64,000 nucleotides of DNA. Origin: Poriferisodalis sp965221945 (GTDB lineage: Bacteria > Actinomycetota > Acidimicrobiia > Acidimicrobiales > Poriferisodalaceae). Under the pieces are notes generated by a model. The model searched no databases. It was not told the origin of the DNA and saw nothing but the letters and a program-made list of their open reading frames with translations. The DNA lies in assembly GCF_965221945.1 (NCBI RefSeq), contig NZ_OZ244925.1:248001-312000 (forward strand), written 5' to 3'. This document shows positions 7,835-15,104 of the stretch, in pieces (positions within the stretch are counted from its first letter, which is position 1; the number at the start of each line of letters is the position of its first letter). The translations under genes were made by a program, and so were the position numbers.

Positions 7835-9367
7835 GTGACTGTTGTCGGTGAAGCACCTGTGCTGGGTCTTCTTGAGTCCACGGAGCAGCGTCGCGTTTCG
7901 GTTGCCGAGCGACTCGTGCCCGATCGACGTGCTTCGTTCGGTCAGTTCTTTACGCCTTCGACGGTTGCGGCGCTGCTGGCGGACATGTTTGAAGCGCCGA
8001 GAGGCGCGGCTCGCGTCCTGGACCCGGGTGCCGGTGTTGGTTCTCTGTCCGCTGCATTGGTTGACCGCGCTGAGCGAGAGCACTGGCCGTGCGAATTGGA
8101 TCTGACTTCTGTGGAGATTGACAGCAACCTCATTGACGACCTCGAGGTAACGCTCACTGAGTGCTCGATGGCGTTGCCTTCGATGAAGGCGCGCGCAGTC
8201 AACGCTGATTTTCTGACTTGGGCGTCGACCCAGATCTTTCCTGGCGTATTCGACCTCGAGCATGAGCGCTACGACTTGGTGATCATGAACCCGCCCTATG
8301 GAAAGATGAACACCTCCTCGGCCGCGTGCGGCCGACTTCGGCAACTGGGCATCCGGACGAGCAACCTCTATTCCGCGTTTGTCTGGCTGGCGATCCGCTT
8401 ACTCTCGCCAGGAGGCCAGCTGGTCGCCATCACGCCTCGAAGTTTCTGCAACGGCACCTACTTCAAGTCATTCCGTCGTGCGTTGCTGGATGGAAACTCG
8501 TTACGCAACATCCATGTCTTCGATCAGCGCAACGCAGCGTTCAGCGACGACGCGGTACTCCAGGAGAACATCGTGTTCCGCGTTGAGCGAGGGGGTAAGC
8601 ACTCACAGGTGCAGATAGCCACGAGCTCGGGGAACGGTCTGGACGCAGCTCGCCGCCACTGTGTCAACACAGCCTCAGTAGTGCATCCTGACGATGCCGA
8701 TCGCTTCATTCGGATTCCCGAGGACAGCTCTGGTGTTGAGCTCGCCGAGCGGATCGGCGCGCTGCCGCTGTCCTTTGGCGATCTAGGGGTGACGGTGTCG
8801 ACGGGCCGCGTTGTCGACTTCCGGTCGCGCGACTACTTGCGATCAGAGTTCACGCCGCGAGACGTGCCGCTGATCTATCCGGCGCACATGCGTCGGGGTC
8901 GCATCAAGTGGCCCAACGCGACTAGCGGCAAGGCGAACGCCATCGTCTCAGATCACTACACCCGCAACTTATTCCTTCCCACGGGCAACTATGTGCTCGT
9001 CCGACGATTCTCGGCCAAGGAGGAGCGGCGTCGCGTAGTTGCGGCCGTGCTTGAACGCGATGATCTTCCCGGCGAGATGGTCGCTATGGAGAACCGCGTC
9101 AACGTGTTGCATTGTTCCAACGCCGGAATGGAACGAGACCTGGCGTGGGGCATGGCGGCCTACCTGAATTCCACGGTCGTGGATTTGTTCTTCCGGCAAT
9201 TCAATGGTCATACGCAAGTCAACGCGTCTGATCTACGGTCGCTGCGGTGCCCGAGCCGAGATGTGTTGCTGGACATGGGTATCGAGTTGCGCCATTGCGA
9301 ATTCGAGCAGACTGCCATCGACGCGGTGGTCAGTCGTCATGTCCCTCGGCTGGCGGGTCTCTTGTGA
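7835..9367 (+). CDS. Type II N6-adenine DNA methyltransferase (BsuBI/PstI type)
   Basis: Methylates adenine in the target site of the partner endonuclease and so protects host DNA. The 510-aa protein has the SAM-binding motif I (LDPGAGVGSLSAAL) and the catalytic motif IV NPPYGK, preceded by GQFFTP, the arrangement of the Eco57I/BsuBI-like gamma class. A long C-terminal region with aromatic patches probably holds the target recognition domain. The open frame begins at 7682, but GTG 7835 gives the most family-like N-terminus. Its stop overlaps the endonuclease start by 4 bases (GTGA). Because the partner resembles PstI/BsuBI, the likely target is CTGCAG; this is inference by family. Confidence 0.85.
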   Translation: MTVVGEAPVLGLLESTEQRRVSVAERLVPDRRASFGQFFTPSTVAALLADMFEAPRGAARVLDPGAGVGSLSAALVDRAEREHWPCELDLTSVEIDSNLIDDLEVTLTECSMALPSMKARAVNADFLTWASTQIFPGVFDLEHERYDLVIMNPPYGKMNTSSAACGRLRQLGIRTSNLYSAFVWLAIRLLSPGGQLVAITPRSFCNGTYFKSFRRALLDGNSLRNIHVFDQRNAAFSDDAVLQENIVFRVERGGKHSQVQIATSSGNGLDAARRHCVNTASVVHPDDADRFIRIPEDSSGVELAERIGALPLSFGDLGVTVSTGRVVDFRSRDYLRSEFTPRDVPLIYPAHMRRGRIKWPNATSGKANAIVSDHYTRNLFLPTGNYVLVRRFSAKEERRRVVAAVLERDDLPGEMVAMENRVNVLHCSNAGMERDLAWGMAAYLNSTVVDLFFRQFNGHTQVNASDLRSLRCPSRDVLLDMGIELRHCEFEQTAIDAVVSRHVPRLAGLL

Positions 9368-10302
9368 GCGACCGGATTACCGAGGCGCGGAGCGTCTTGA
9401 CTGAACTCGGCTTCCCGTCGGCACAGAGCAACGACCGGTCCGCGTTGGTGCTCCTGGCCCTACTCGACTTAGGGCCCGACAGCGCGTGGTCGGACGCCGG
9501 AGCTCCCTTGCGCGGTATCACCGAGATGATGGACTTCATGCGCACTCGGTATGGCAAGAACTACGCGCCAAACTCTCGCGAGTCTGTTCGCCGTAAAACT
9601 GTGCACCAGTTCTGCGCAGCTGGGCTCGCCGTCATTAACCCAAATGAACCGGATCGACCGACCAACAGTGGGCTGACCGTCTATCAGATCAGCAGTCTCG
9701 CGCGTGGTCTGATGCGAGCTCACGGCACAGGTGCTTGGCCGCAGCTCCGTGACGACTACCTGGCGCGTGTCGGGACCATGGCAAGCCGCCTCGAGCGGCG
9801 GCGCCAGATGCGCCGCATTCCGGTGCGCCTCCCTGACGGTTCGGATATCGACTTGTCACCCGGCGGGCAGAATCCGCTGATCGCGGAGGTCATTGAAGAA
9901 TTCTGCTCGCGCTTTACCCCAGGCGGACAAGTTTGGTACGTCGGGGATGCCGATTCGAAGTTTGCGGTCTTCGAAGAGGACTCGTTCGTCGAAGCCGGAA
10001 TCCACACCGGTCGTCATGGCAAAATGCCTGACTTGATCGTGCATGACGCGCGGCGTGACTGGTTGGTTGTGGTGGAAGCCGTGACATCCCACGGCCCGAT
10101 CGATCCCAAGCGCCGGAACGAGCTCGATGAGCTCTTGGGTTCGACATCCCTGGATCTCGTCTACATAACCGCGTTCGCAGACCGTCCTACGTTCCGCCAA
10201 TTCGCTTCGGACATCGCATGGGAAACCGACGTGTGGATAGCCGAATCGCCCGACCACCTCATCCACTACGACGGCGACAGGTTCTTGGGACCATACGAAT
10301 GA
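9364..10302 (+). CDS. BsuBI/PstI-family type II restriction endonuclease
   Basis: Predicted to cut unmethylated DNA, probably at CTGCAG as PstI and BsuBI do. The 312-aa protein ends in the family's catalytic block KMPDLIVHDARRDWLVVVEA followed by VTSHGPIDPKRRNEL, containing the PD-(D/E)xK-like Asp and Glu and the signature EAVTSHGP. The N-terminal half (a winged-helix-like region about 100 residues long) matches the layout of the family. GTG 9364 overlaps the methyltransferase stop, so the two are translationally coupled with the methyltransferase first, a usual order for safe establishment. No separate controller (C) protein gene is seen. Confidence 0.88.
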   Translation: MSDRITEARSVLTELGFPSAQSNDRSALVLLALLDLGPDSAWSDAGAPLRGITEMMDFMRTRYGKNYAPNSRESVRRKTVHQFCAAGLAVINPNEPDRPTNSGLTVYQISSLARGLMRAHGTGAWPQLRDDYLARVGTMASRLERRRQMRRIPVRLPDGSDIDLSPGGQNPLIAEVIEEFCSRFTPGGQVWYVGDADSKFAVFEEDSFVEAGIHTGRHGKMPDLIVHDARRDWLVVVEAVTSHGPIDPKRRNELDELLGSTSLDLVYITAFADRPTFRQFASDIAWETDVWIAESPDHLIHYDGDRFLGPYE

Positions 10303-10393
10303 TTCAACGCTAAGTCGACAGAGTTGTACAGAGATTCAAGACACTTCACCCGCTAGTGCCACGTGTGCGTCCAAGATTTAGGAATGAGGCTCG

Positions 10394-11083
10394 ATGGAAT
10401 GGTTAAACATCGGTACACTTGTCCGGCCTGTTGGTATTCGCGCTGCCTCATCTACGGTGAACTTCGCTGGGACGGCATTTGAGCTTGACGAGCCGGGCTT
10501 GTTCCTGACGGCGTCGCATGTCCTGAACGGCGCGAGCAATACCCGAGATGTCTATGTAGGAGTCGATGGTCAGTTAGTTCCAGCGAAGTCAATTGAACTC
10601 CATCCGAGAGTTGATGTTGCAGCATTGAAGCTCGAACTTGAACGCGATTGCGCCCCTCTCAAGTCCGATGATGTCTCAACAAGTCAAACTGACAGCCACA
10701 ATCTCGGGCTTGAGGTTCAATCCTATGGATACCCATTCCGGCAAATTGCCCCGGGCCAAATTCAGCTTGAGCCACGGGTGATGCATGGCCACATTCAACG
10801 CATTTTCTTGGAACGTGAGCACCCGATGTATGAAGTGAGCTTCCCCGTAGTTGACGGGCAAAGCGGCTCACCTGTGATCTCGCACGACTTCAGTCCACGG
10901 CGAGTAGTCGGGATTGTGACTACAAGTGTTGAGTCACATGCTGTTCTCCAGCCTTCCACTGAAACATACGAAATCGGCGACGAGGGCGACCACATCAGGA
11001 CTCGAACGCATGTCCTGTTCGGAGTCGCCGTTGCCATTTGGCCTCTGCACCAGTGGATGCAGGCCGTGAGAGCTGAGCTGTAG
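10394..11083 (+). CDS. Trypsin-like serine peptidase (S1-like) within the defence cargo
   Basis: A 229-aa chymotrypsin-fold protein without a signal peptide, so presumably cytoplasmic. The catalytic triad can be read: His in LTASHVLN, Asp in HPRVDVAALKL and Ser in DGQSGSPVI. No PDZ or other domain is attached. Codon usage is clearly more AT-rich than in the neighbouring genes. It lies 91 bases after the endonuclease gene and ends 26 bases before the duplicated kinase tail, so it seems to have arrived with the restriction-modification pair. Stand-alone trypsin-like peptidases are known as effectors in some bacterial immune systems; a defence role here is inference only. Confidence 0.75.
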   Translation: MEWLNIGTLVRPVGIRAASSTVNFAGTAFELDEPGLFLTASHVLNGASNTRDVYVGVDGQLVPAKSIELHPRVDVAALKLELERDCAPLKSDDVSTSQTDSHNLGLEVQSYGYPFRQIAPGQIQLEPRVMHGHIQRIFLEREHPMYEVSFPVVDGQSGSPVISHDFSPRRVVGIVTTSVESHAVLQPSTETYEIGDEGDHIRTRTHVLFGVAVAIWPLHQWMQAVRAEL

Positions 11084-11109
11084 TGTCCGAGGACCGCAGG
11101 TGTGCGTAC

Positions 11110-11238
11110 GGGCTGGCTCAGGGATACGACCTGGAGCGATGCGGCCGGCTGGGCTCGGTGGCCGCTGCCGAGGTCATCTCCCACGTGGGCACCCGGCCGC
11201 TGGTGCCGCTCGACGAGCTGGCTGCCGACCTGGTCTAG
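11110..11238 (+). pseudogene. Detached 3' remnant of the PfkB kinase gene (distal repeat copy)
   Basis: Encodes the last 42 residues of the kinase (GLAQGYDLERCGRLGSVAAA onward, ending ADLV) with an intact frame and TAG stop but no start or catalytic part. It aligns without gaps to 7499-7627 with 14 differences. Weaker likeness continues leftwards to about 11090. Two readings are possible. It may be the original gene end pushed 3.6 kb downstream by an insertion that brought its own replacement end. Or it may be an extra copy carried by the cargo. The diverged sequence favours the former, because a simple recent duplication would be identical. Confidence 0.85.
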
Positions 11239-11276
11239 AGCCAGTCGACCGGGCTCGGGAAGCGGCCGACACGCAT

Positions 11277-11319
11277 TCTGTGCGCAGTCTTGCCGTCTGT
11301 GGCGGCAATTCTGCACAGA
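11277..11319. repeat. 43-nt palindrome, copy 1
   Basis: Imperfect inverted repeat with outer arms TCTGTGC/GCACAGA and inner arms TTGCCG/CGGCAA. It lies just after the detached kinase tail and ends in the ISL3 target duplication. Related to copies at 18001, 44498, 50651 and 51780. Confidence 0.85.
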
Positions 11320-11325
11320 TTTCTT

Positions 11326-11571
11326 GAGCCTTCGCGGTTTTGTGGGATCGGGCTGCTGGGCTCGGTGTTGTCAGGCTGTGTGATGAGGATGCCGCGGGCT
11401 TCGAAGTTGGCGTAGTTGGTGAATCCGTGGGCTTTGCGGCGCAGGACCTGGAGCAGGTTGTTGGTCCCTTCGATTCGGCCGTTGCTGGGCCGTCGGGCTC
11501 GGTGCCGGTCGAGGATTTCCTCGTGCCAGGCGAGGAACGTGTCGACGATGTCGCTGAACTCGGGTATCTGG
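11326..11571 (-). pseudogene. ISL3 transposase, C-terminal fragment
   Basis: Minus-strand frame reading QIPEFSDIVDTFLAWHEEIL and then SNGRIEGTNNLLQVLRRKAH, the conserved ISL3 C-terminal block with the catalytic Glu of the DDE triad (NGRIEGTNN). It was separated from the middle fragment (14923-15104) by an IS1634-family and an IS256-family insertion. The codons join in frame across the removed elements at CAG-ATA-CCC. The frame has no stop inside the IS end and runs on to a TAG at 11235-11237. Confidence 0.85.
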
Positions 11572-13512
11572 CCCGAATTTGACGGGTTGGGGTGCGTGTT
11601 GGGCGGGTGTCGGGTTTGTGACCTGCGGGTTTGGGTGCGGCGAGGTTGTTCCGTGATGGTTTTGTAGGGGCGACATTTGCAGCTTGGCGGGAGTGGTGGG
11701 TGTTATGCTGCTGGGGTGTTCGTGAAGACGACGAGGCGGCGCAGGGGCGACAAGACGTATGAGTATCTGTCTTTGGTGGAGTCGGTGCGCGACGGCGCGA
11801 AGGTCGGGCACCGCACGCTGCTGCGGCTGGGCGAGGCCTCAGCGCTGCGACGCTCGGGCCAGCTCGAGCGCATCGTCGCAGCCTTGGAGGCCCATCTGGA
11901 ACGCGAACGCGTCGATCCTGGGGCGGTGGAGGCCGAGGGGGCGCCCGCGGCGGGCGGGGTGGCGTGCGCGGCGGCGGTGTGGGAGCGGCTGGGCCTGGGC
12001 GGCTGGTTCGCCGAGGCGGGATCGGCGCGCGGCGCCGACCGGCTGGGCGACGCGGTGTTCGCGATGACGGCGAACCGGCTGGTCGCGCCGTGCTCGAAGC
12101 GGCGGCTGCCCGAGTGGGCCGCAGCCGACGTGGTCATGCCCGAGGGGTGGTCCGCTCCGTCGCCGGCGCAGTACTACCGGGCGCTGGACGCCGTCGCGGA
12201 CGTCAAGGACTCGACCGAGGAGTTCCTGTTCGGTCGGCTGTGCGACCTGACCAGCCTGGACCTGCGGTTCGTGTGCTATGACCTGACCTCGACCTATCTG
12301 GAGGGCTCCACGGGTCCCTCGGAGCGGTTCGGGTCCAAGGCGTTCGGCTATTCGCGCGACCGGCGCCCGGACCGGCCCCAGGTCGTGATCGGGCTGCTGT
12401 GCACCGGCGACGGCGTCCCGATCGCGCACCACGTGTTCGCCGGGAACACCAACGACGCGTCCACGCTGCCCGGCGTGCTCGCCGACCTCACCGAGCGGTT
12501 CGCGGTCGGGAGGATCTGCGTGGTCGCGGACCGGGGCCTGGTCTCGGCGGGCAACGTCGCCGCGGTCGCCGACGCCGGCTGCGACCACGTGCTCGCCACC
12601 CGCCTGCACCGCGACAAGGCCTGCCGCGAAGCCCTCGAGACCATCGGCGCCGACACCGCCTGGACCGACGTGGCCGCCTGTCGGTGCCGCGCCGCCGAGG
12701 CCGTCCTCGCCGACGGCACCCGAGCCATAGTCGTGGAGTCCGACGCCCGCGCCCGACGCGACACGCGGCGCACAGCCGAGCTCGTCGCCCGCGCCGAAGC
12801 CGGCCTGGTCGCCCTCGAACACAGAGTCCGGGCCGGACGGCTCGCAGACCCCGCCCTGATCGGACGCGCCGCGCAGCGCGTCCTGGGGCCCAGCGGCGTC
12901 GCCGCCCTGTTCGACCTCGAGATCGCGCCCGGCCGGTTCGTCTACCACTACGACGAACACGCTCACGCCTACGAGAGACTCCTCGCCGGCCGCTACGTGC
13001 TCACCACCAGCCTTGACGCCCAACAGGCCCCCACCGCACGCGTCGTCGCCGCCTACCGTCAGCTCGCCGACGTCGAAGACCGGTTCCGGACCCTCAAGGA
13101 CTTCCTGCGGCTGCGCCCCATACGGCACTGGACCGAAAAACGCGTCCGCGGCCACATCGCCGTGTGCGTCTACGCCGCTTTGGCCGAGACCCTCATCTCA
13201 CGCGACCTCCAAACAGCCCACATCGCCGACCCCGACCAGCCCGACCAGCACCTCACCGCCGCCCGAGCCCTGCGAGAACTCGACCGCATACGCCAAGTCC
13301 GCCTCACCGCCCACGACAAGCACATCACCCTCACCACCCGCCGCAGCCCCCTCCAAAACCAGATCCTCGCCGCCACCCACACCCCCACACGCACCTGGGA
13401 CAAAGCCCGCATCCACTAACGCGTACCCCCTCCCCAGAACCGATGTAGTGGAAACACCAACCCGCGCGCCCCCACTGACCTGCCAAAACGCAAAACACCC
13501 GTCAAACTCGGG
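11572..13512. mobile_element. IS1634-family element, copy 1 (1941 bp)
   Basis: Ends are CCCGAATTTGACGGG on the left and, read inward, CCCGAGTTTGACGGG on the right. It is flanked by TATCTGG at 11565-11571 and 13513-13519. It encodes one transposase on the plus strand. The sequence appears identical, in inverted orientation, to 15105-17045: the lengths match exactly and the encoded proteins are the same. This implies very recent transposition. Confidence 0.88.
11716..13419 (+). CDS. IS1634-family transposase (copy 1)
   Basis: DDE transposase of 567 residues. The N-terminal VFVKTTRRRRGDKTYEYLSL is typical of the family. Catalytic acidic residues are visible in VCYDLTSTYLEG (first Asp), VVADRGLVS (second Asp) and LADVEDRFRTLKDFL (Glu, in the Y-x-x-x-x-x-E context). 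GTG 11716 is chosen; the frame continues 13 codons upstream into IS end sequence. It is complete and identical to the copy at 15198-16901, so both may be active. Confidence 0.9.
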   Translation: MFVKTTRRRRGDKTYEYLSLVESVRDGAKVGHRTLLRLGEASALRRSGQLERIVAALEAHLERERVDPGAVEAEGAPAAGGVACAAAVWERLGLGGWFAEAGSARGADRLGDAVFAMTANRLVAPCSKRRLPEWAAADVVMPEGWSAPSPAQYYRALDAVADVKDSTEEFLFGRLCDLTSLDLRFVCYDLTSTYLEGSTGPSERFGSKAFGYSRDRRPDRPQVVIGLLCTGDGVPIAHHVFAGNTNDASTLPGVLADLTERFAVGRICVVADRGLVSAGNVAAVADAGCDHVLATRLHRDKACREALETIGADTAWTDVAACRCRAAEAVLADGTRAIVVESDARARRDTRRTAELVARAEAGLVALEHRVRAGRLADPALIGRAAQRVLGPSGVAALFDLEIAPGRFVYHYDEHAHAYERLLAGRYVLTTSLDAQQAPTARVVAAYRQLADVEDRFRTLKDFLRLRPIRHWTEKRVRGHIAVCVYAALAETLISRDLQTAHIADPDQPDQHLTAARALRELDRIRQVRLTAHDKHITLTTRRSPLQNQILAATHTPTRTWDKARIH

Positions 13513-13518
13513 TATCTG

Positions 13519-14922
13519 GGGCCTGTCAGGAATTTTGTGTAACCGGCCGTGATGGTTTTCATCAGATGTGGTCGGCGATCCGGTCGCCGTAGTGGACGGT
13601 CAGTGTGTTCAGGATGGTTTTCCAGCCGTTGGTCTTTCCGGTCAGGTTGGTTCGGTTCTTGCGTCTGGCGGTGGCGACAAGGTAGAGGACTTTCATTGCT
13701 GCTTGTTCGTTGGGGAAGTGCCCTCGATGGCGCACTGCCCGTCGGAAGCGGGCGTTGAGGCTCTCGACGGCGTTGGTCGTGTACACGACCCGGCGCAGCT
13801 CGGGCGGGAACTCCAGGAACGGGACGAATTCGTCCCAGGCCTGCCGCCATGAGCCGATCATGGCGGGGTAGGTGCCTTCCCAGTCGTCGGCGAAGGCCTC
13901 GAAGCGTGCCTCGGCGGCCTCGACGGTGGAAGACGTGTAGATCTCCCGCATGGCCTTGGTGATGGGCCCCCAGTGCTTGGTGGATGCATACCGCAGGCTG
14001 TTGCGGACCATGTGCACCACGCAGGTCTGCACCGTGGCGTCGGGCCAGGTCGCCCGGATCGAGGAGGGCAGTCCTTTGAGTCCGTCGCAGCACACGATCA
14101 GCGCGTCGGCCAGGCCCCGGTTGCGCAGCTCGGTGAGCATCGTGGCCCATTGCTTGGCGCCCTCGCCGCCGGTCGGGCCCAGCCACAGCCCCAGCACGTC
14201 GCGTTCGCCTTGAAGATCCACGCCGATGGCGACATAGACGGGCCGGTTGGCGACCTGGGCGTCGCGGACCTTGACCACGATCGCGTCGATCAACAGCACC
14301 GCATACACGGCGTCGAGGGGCCGGTTCTGCCACACCGCCATGTCGGCCACGATCTCGTCGGTGATCTTCGAGATCGTCTCCCGGCTCACCGAGGTGTCAT
14401 AGATCTCGGCGAGATGCGCCTGGATCTCCCCGGTCGTGAGCCCCTTCGCATAGAGGCTGATCACATTCCCCGACAGGCCGTCGAGACGACGCTGGTGCTT
14501 GGGCACCGTCACCGGCTCGAAGGACCCCGCACGGTCCCGAGGCACCGCCAGATCAACCTCGCCGATCTCGGTTGTGACCCGCTTGGGCGTCGACCCATTA
14601 CGAGAGTTCGGGGTCCCGCGGCCTTCCGGGGCGTGACGCTCATAGCCCAAATGCTCGGTCATCTCGACCTCGAGACCGGTCTGGAGCACCTGGCGCACCA
14701 ACCCGGTCAACAAGCCGCCGTCGCCGGTCAGCTCCACGCCCTCCGCGCGTGCCTGGGCCACCAGATACTCGGCCCAGTCCTTCATCGCTGCATCGTCGGC
14801 AGCTTCGCTCGCCGGCACAGCCAGCACGTCATGATCAGTCACAGACATGATCCTTCCCAGCCCACAGCCCTCAGCTGCGGACCCTCAGATCACGCCCGAT
14901 ACACAAAATTCCTGACAGGCCC
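13519..14922. mobile_element. IS256-family element (1404 bp)
   Basis: Perfect terminal inverted repeats of at least 22 bp (GGGCCTGTCAGGAATTTTGT continuing GTA). They are flanked by the 8-bp target duplication GGTATCTG at 13511-13518 and 14923-14930, the length usual for IS256. It inserted into the ISL3 transposase gene and its left target repeat was later overlapped by IS1634 copy 1. The single transposase gene is on the minus strand and intact. Confidence 0.9.
13562..14848 (-). CDS. IS256/Mutator-family transposase
   Basis: Complete 428-aa DDE transposase. Family signatures are the N-terminal DNA-binding region with SRNGSTPKRVTTEIGEVDLA, the first Asp in LLIDAIVVKVRD, the second Asp in VCCDGLKGLP, and the Glu in TTNAVESLNARFRRAVR. 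HMVRNSLRYAS is the conserved C/D(2)H-like region. No frameshift or stop is present, so it may still be active. Confidence 0.93.
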   Translation of the reverse strand: MSVTDHDVLAVPASEAADDAAMKDWAEYLVAQARAEGVELTGDGGLLTGLVRQVLQTGLEVEMTEHLGYERHAPEGRGTPNSRNGSTPKRVTTEIGEVDLAVPRDRAGSFEPVTVPKHQRRLDGLSGNVISLYAKGLTTGEIQAHLAEIYDTSVSRETISKITDEIVADMAVWQNRPLDAVYAVLLIDAIVVKVRDAQVANRPVYVAIGVDLQGERDVLGLWLGPTGGEGAKQWATMLTELRNRGLADALIVCCDGLKGLPSSIRATWPDATVQTCVVHMVRNSLRYASTKHWGPITKAMREIYTSSTVEAAEARFEAFADDWEGTYPAMIGSWRQAWDEFVPFLEFPPELRRVVYTTNAVESLNARFRRAVRHRGHFPNEQAAMKVLYLVATARRKNRTNLTGKTNGWKTILNTLTVHYGDRIADHI

Positions 14923-15104
14923 GGTATCTGGCCGGTGCGGTAGATGTCCGCGAACCGGTCGAGCGCTTCGAGGGCGCCTTTTCGGTCCTTGGCGAGGTAG
15001 AGGCCGTGCAGCTCGCCGAGCGCTGCCCATGCAGCCTTGAGCCTCGGGTGGGCGGCGAAGAGGCCGTCGAGGCGTGCTCGCTCGGTGGCGTCGAGCGTGT
15101 CGGG
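14923..15104 (-). pseudogene. ISL3 transposase, middle fragment
   Basis: About 60 codons on the minus strand reading TLDATERARLDGLFAAHPRL through ELHGLYLAKDRKGALEALDR to IYRTG, the helical insertion region of ISL3 transposases. It is trapped between the IS256 right target repeat (14923-14930) and the IS1634 copy 2 left target repeat (TCGGG, 15100-15104). It joins in frame to the N-terminal piece (ending LLMRRPD) and to the C-terminal piece (QIPEFSD). Confidence 0.85.

Larger units (their letters stand above)
7628..11109. mobile_element. Restriction-modification/peptidase cargo inserted at kinase 3' end
   Basis: The segment between the two copies of the kinase tail. It holds a type II methyltransferase, its overlapping restriction endonuclease and a trypsin-like peptidase, all on the plus strand. 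Base composition drops visibly toward the right, with AT-rich codons in 10394-11083 unlike the neighbours. The repeat-flanked, gene-end location is the architecture of a small genomic island, but no recombinase is encoded, so the means of entry is unknown. The first 207 bases (7628-7834) carry no gene that I can support. Confidence 0.65.

Noticed and set aside
7628..11109. Integrase-driven island with tRNA attachment site
   Set aside because: The flanking repeat is a protein-gene end with 14 mismatches, and no integrase or tRNA is involved, so a classical tRNA-targeted island is not supported.
11839..13155. 438-codon Gly/Val-rich frame opposite each IS1634 transposase
   Set aside because: Antisense shadow present identically in both copies; no start signal and low-complexity composition.
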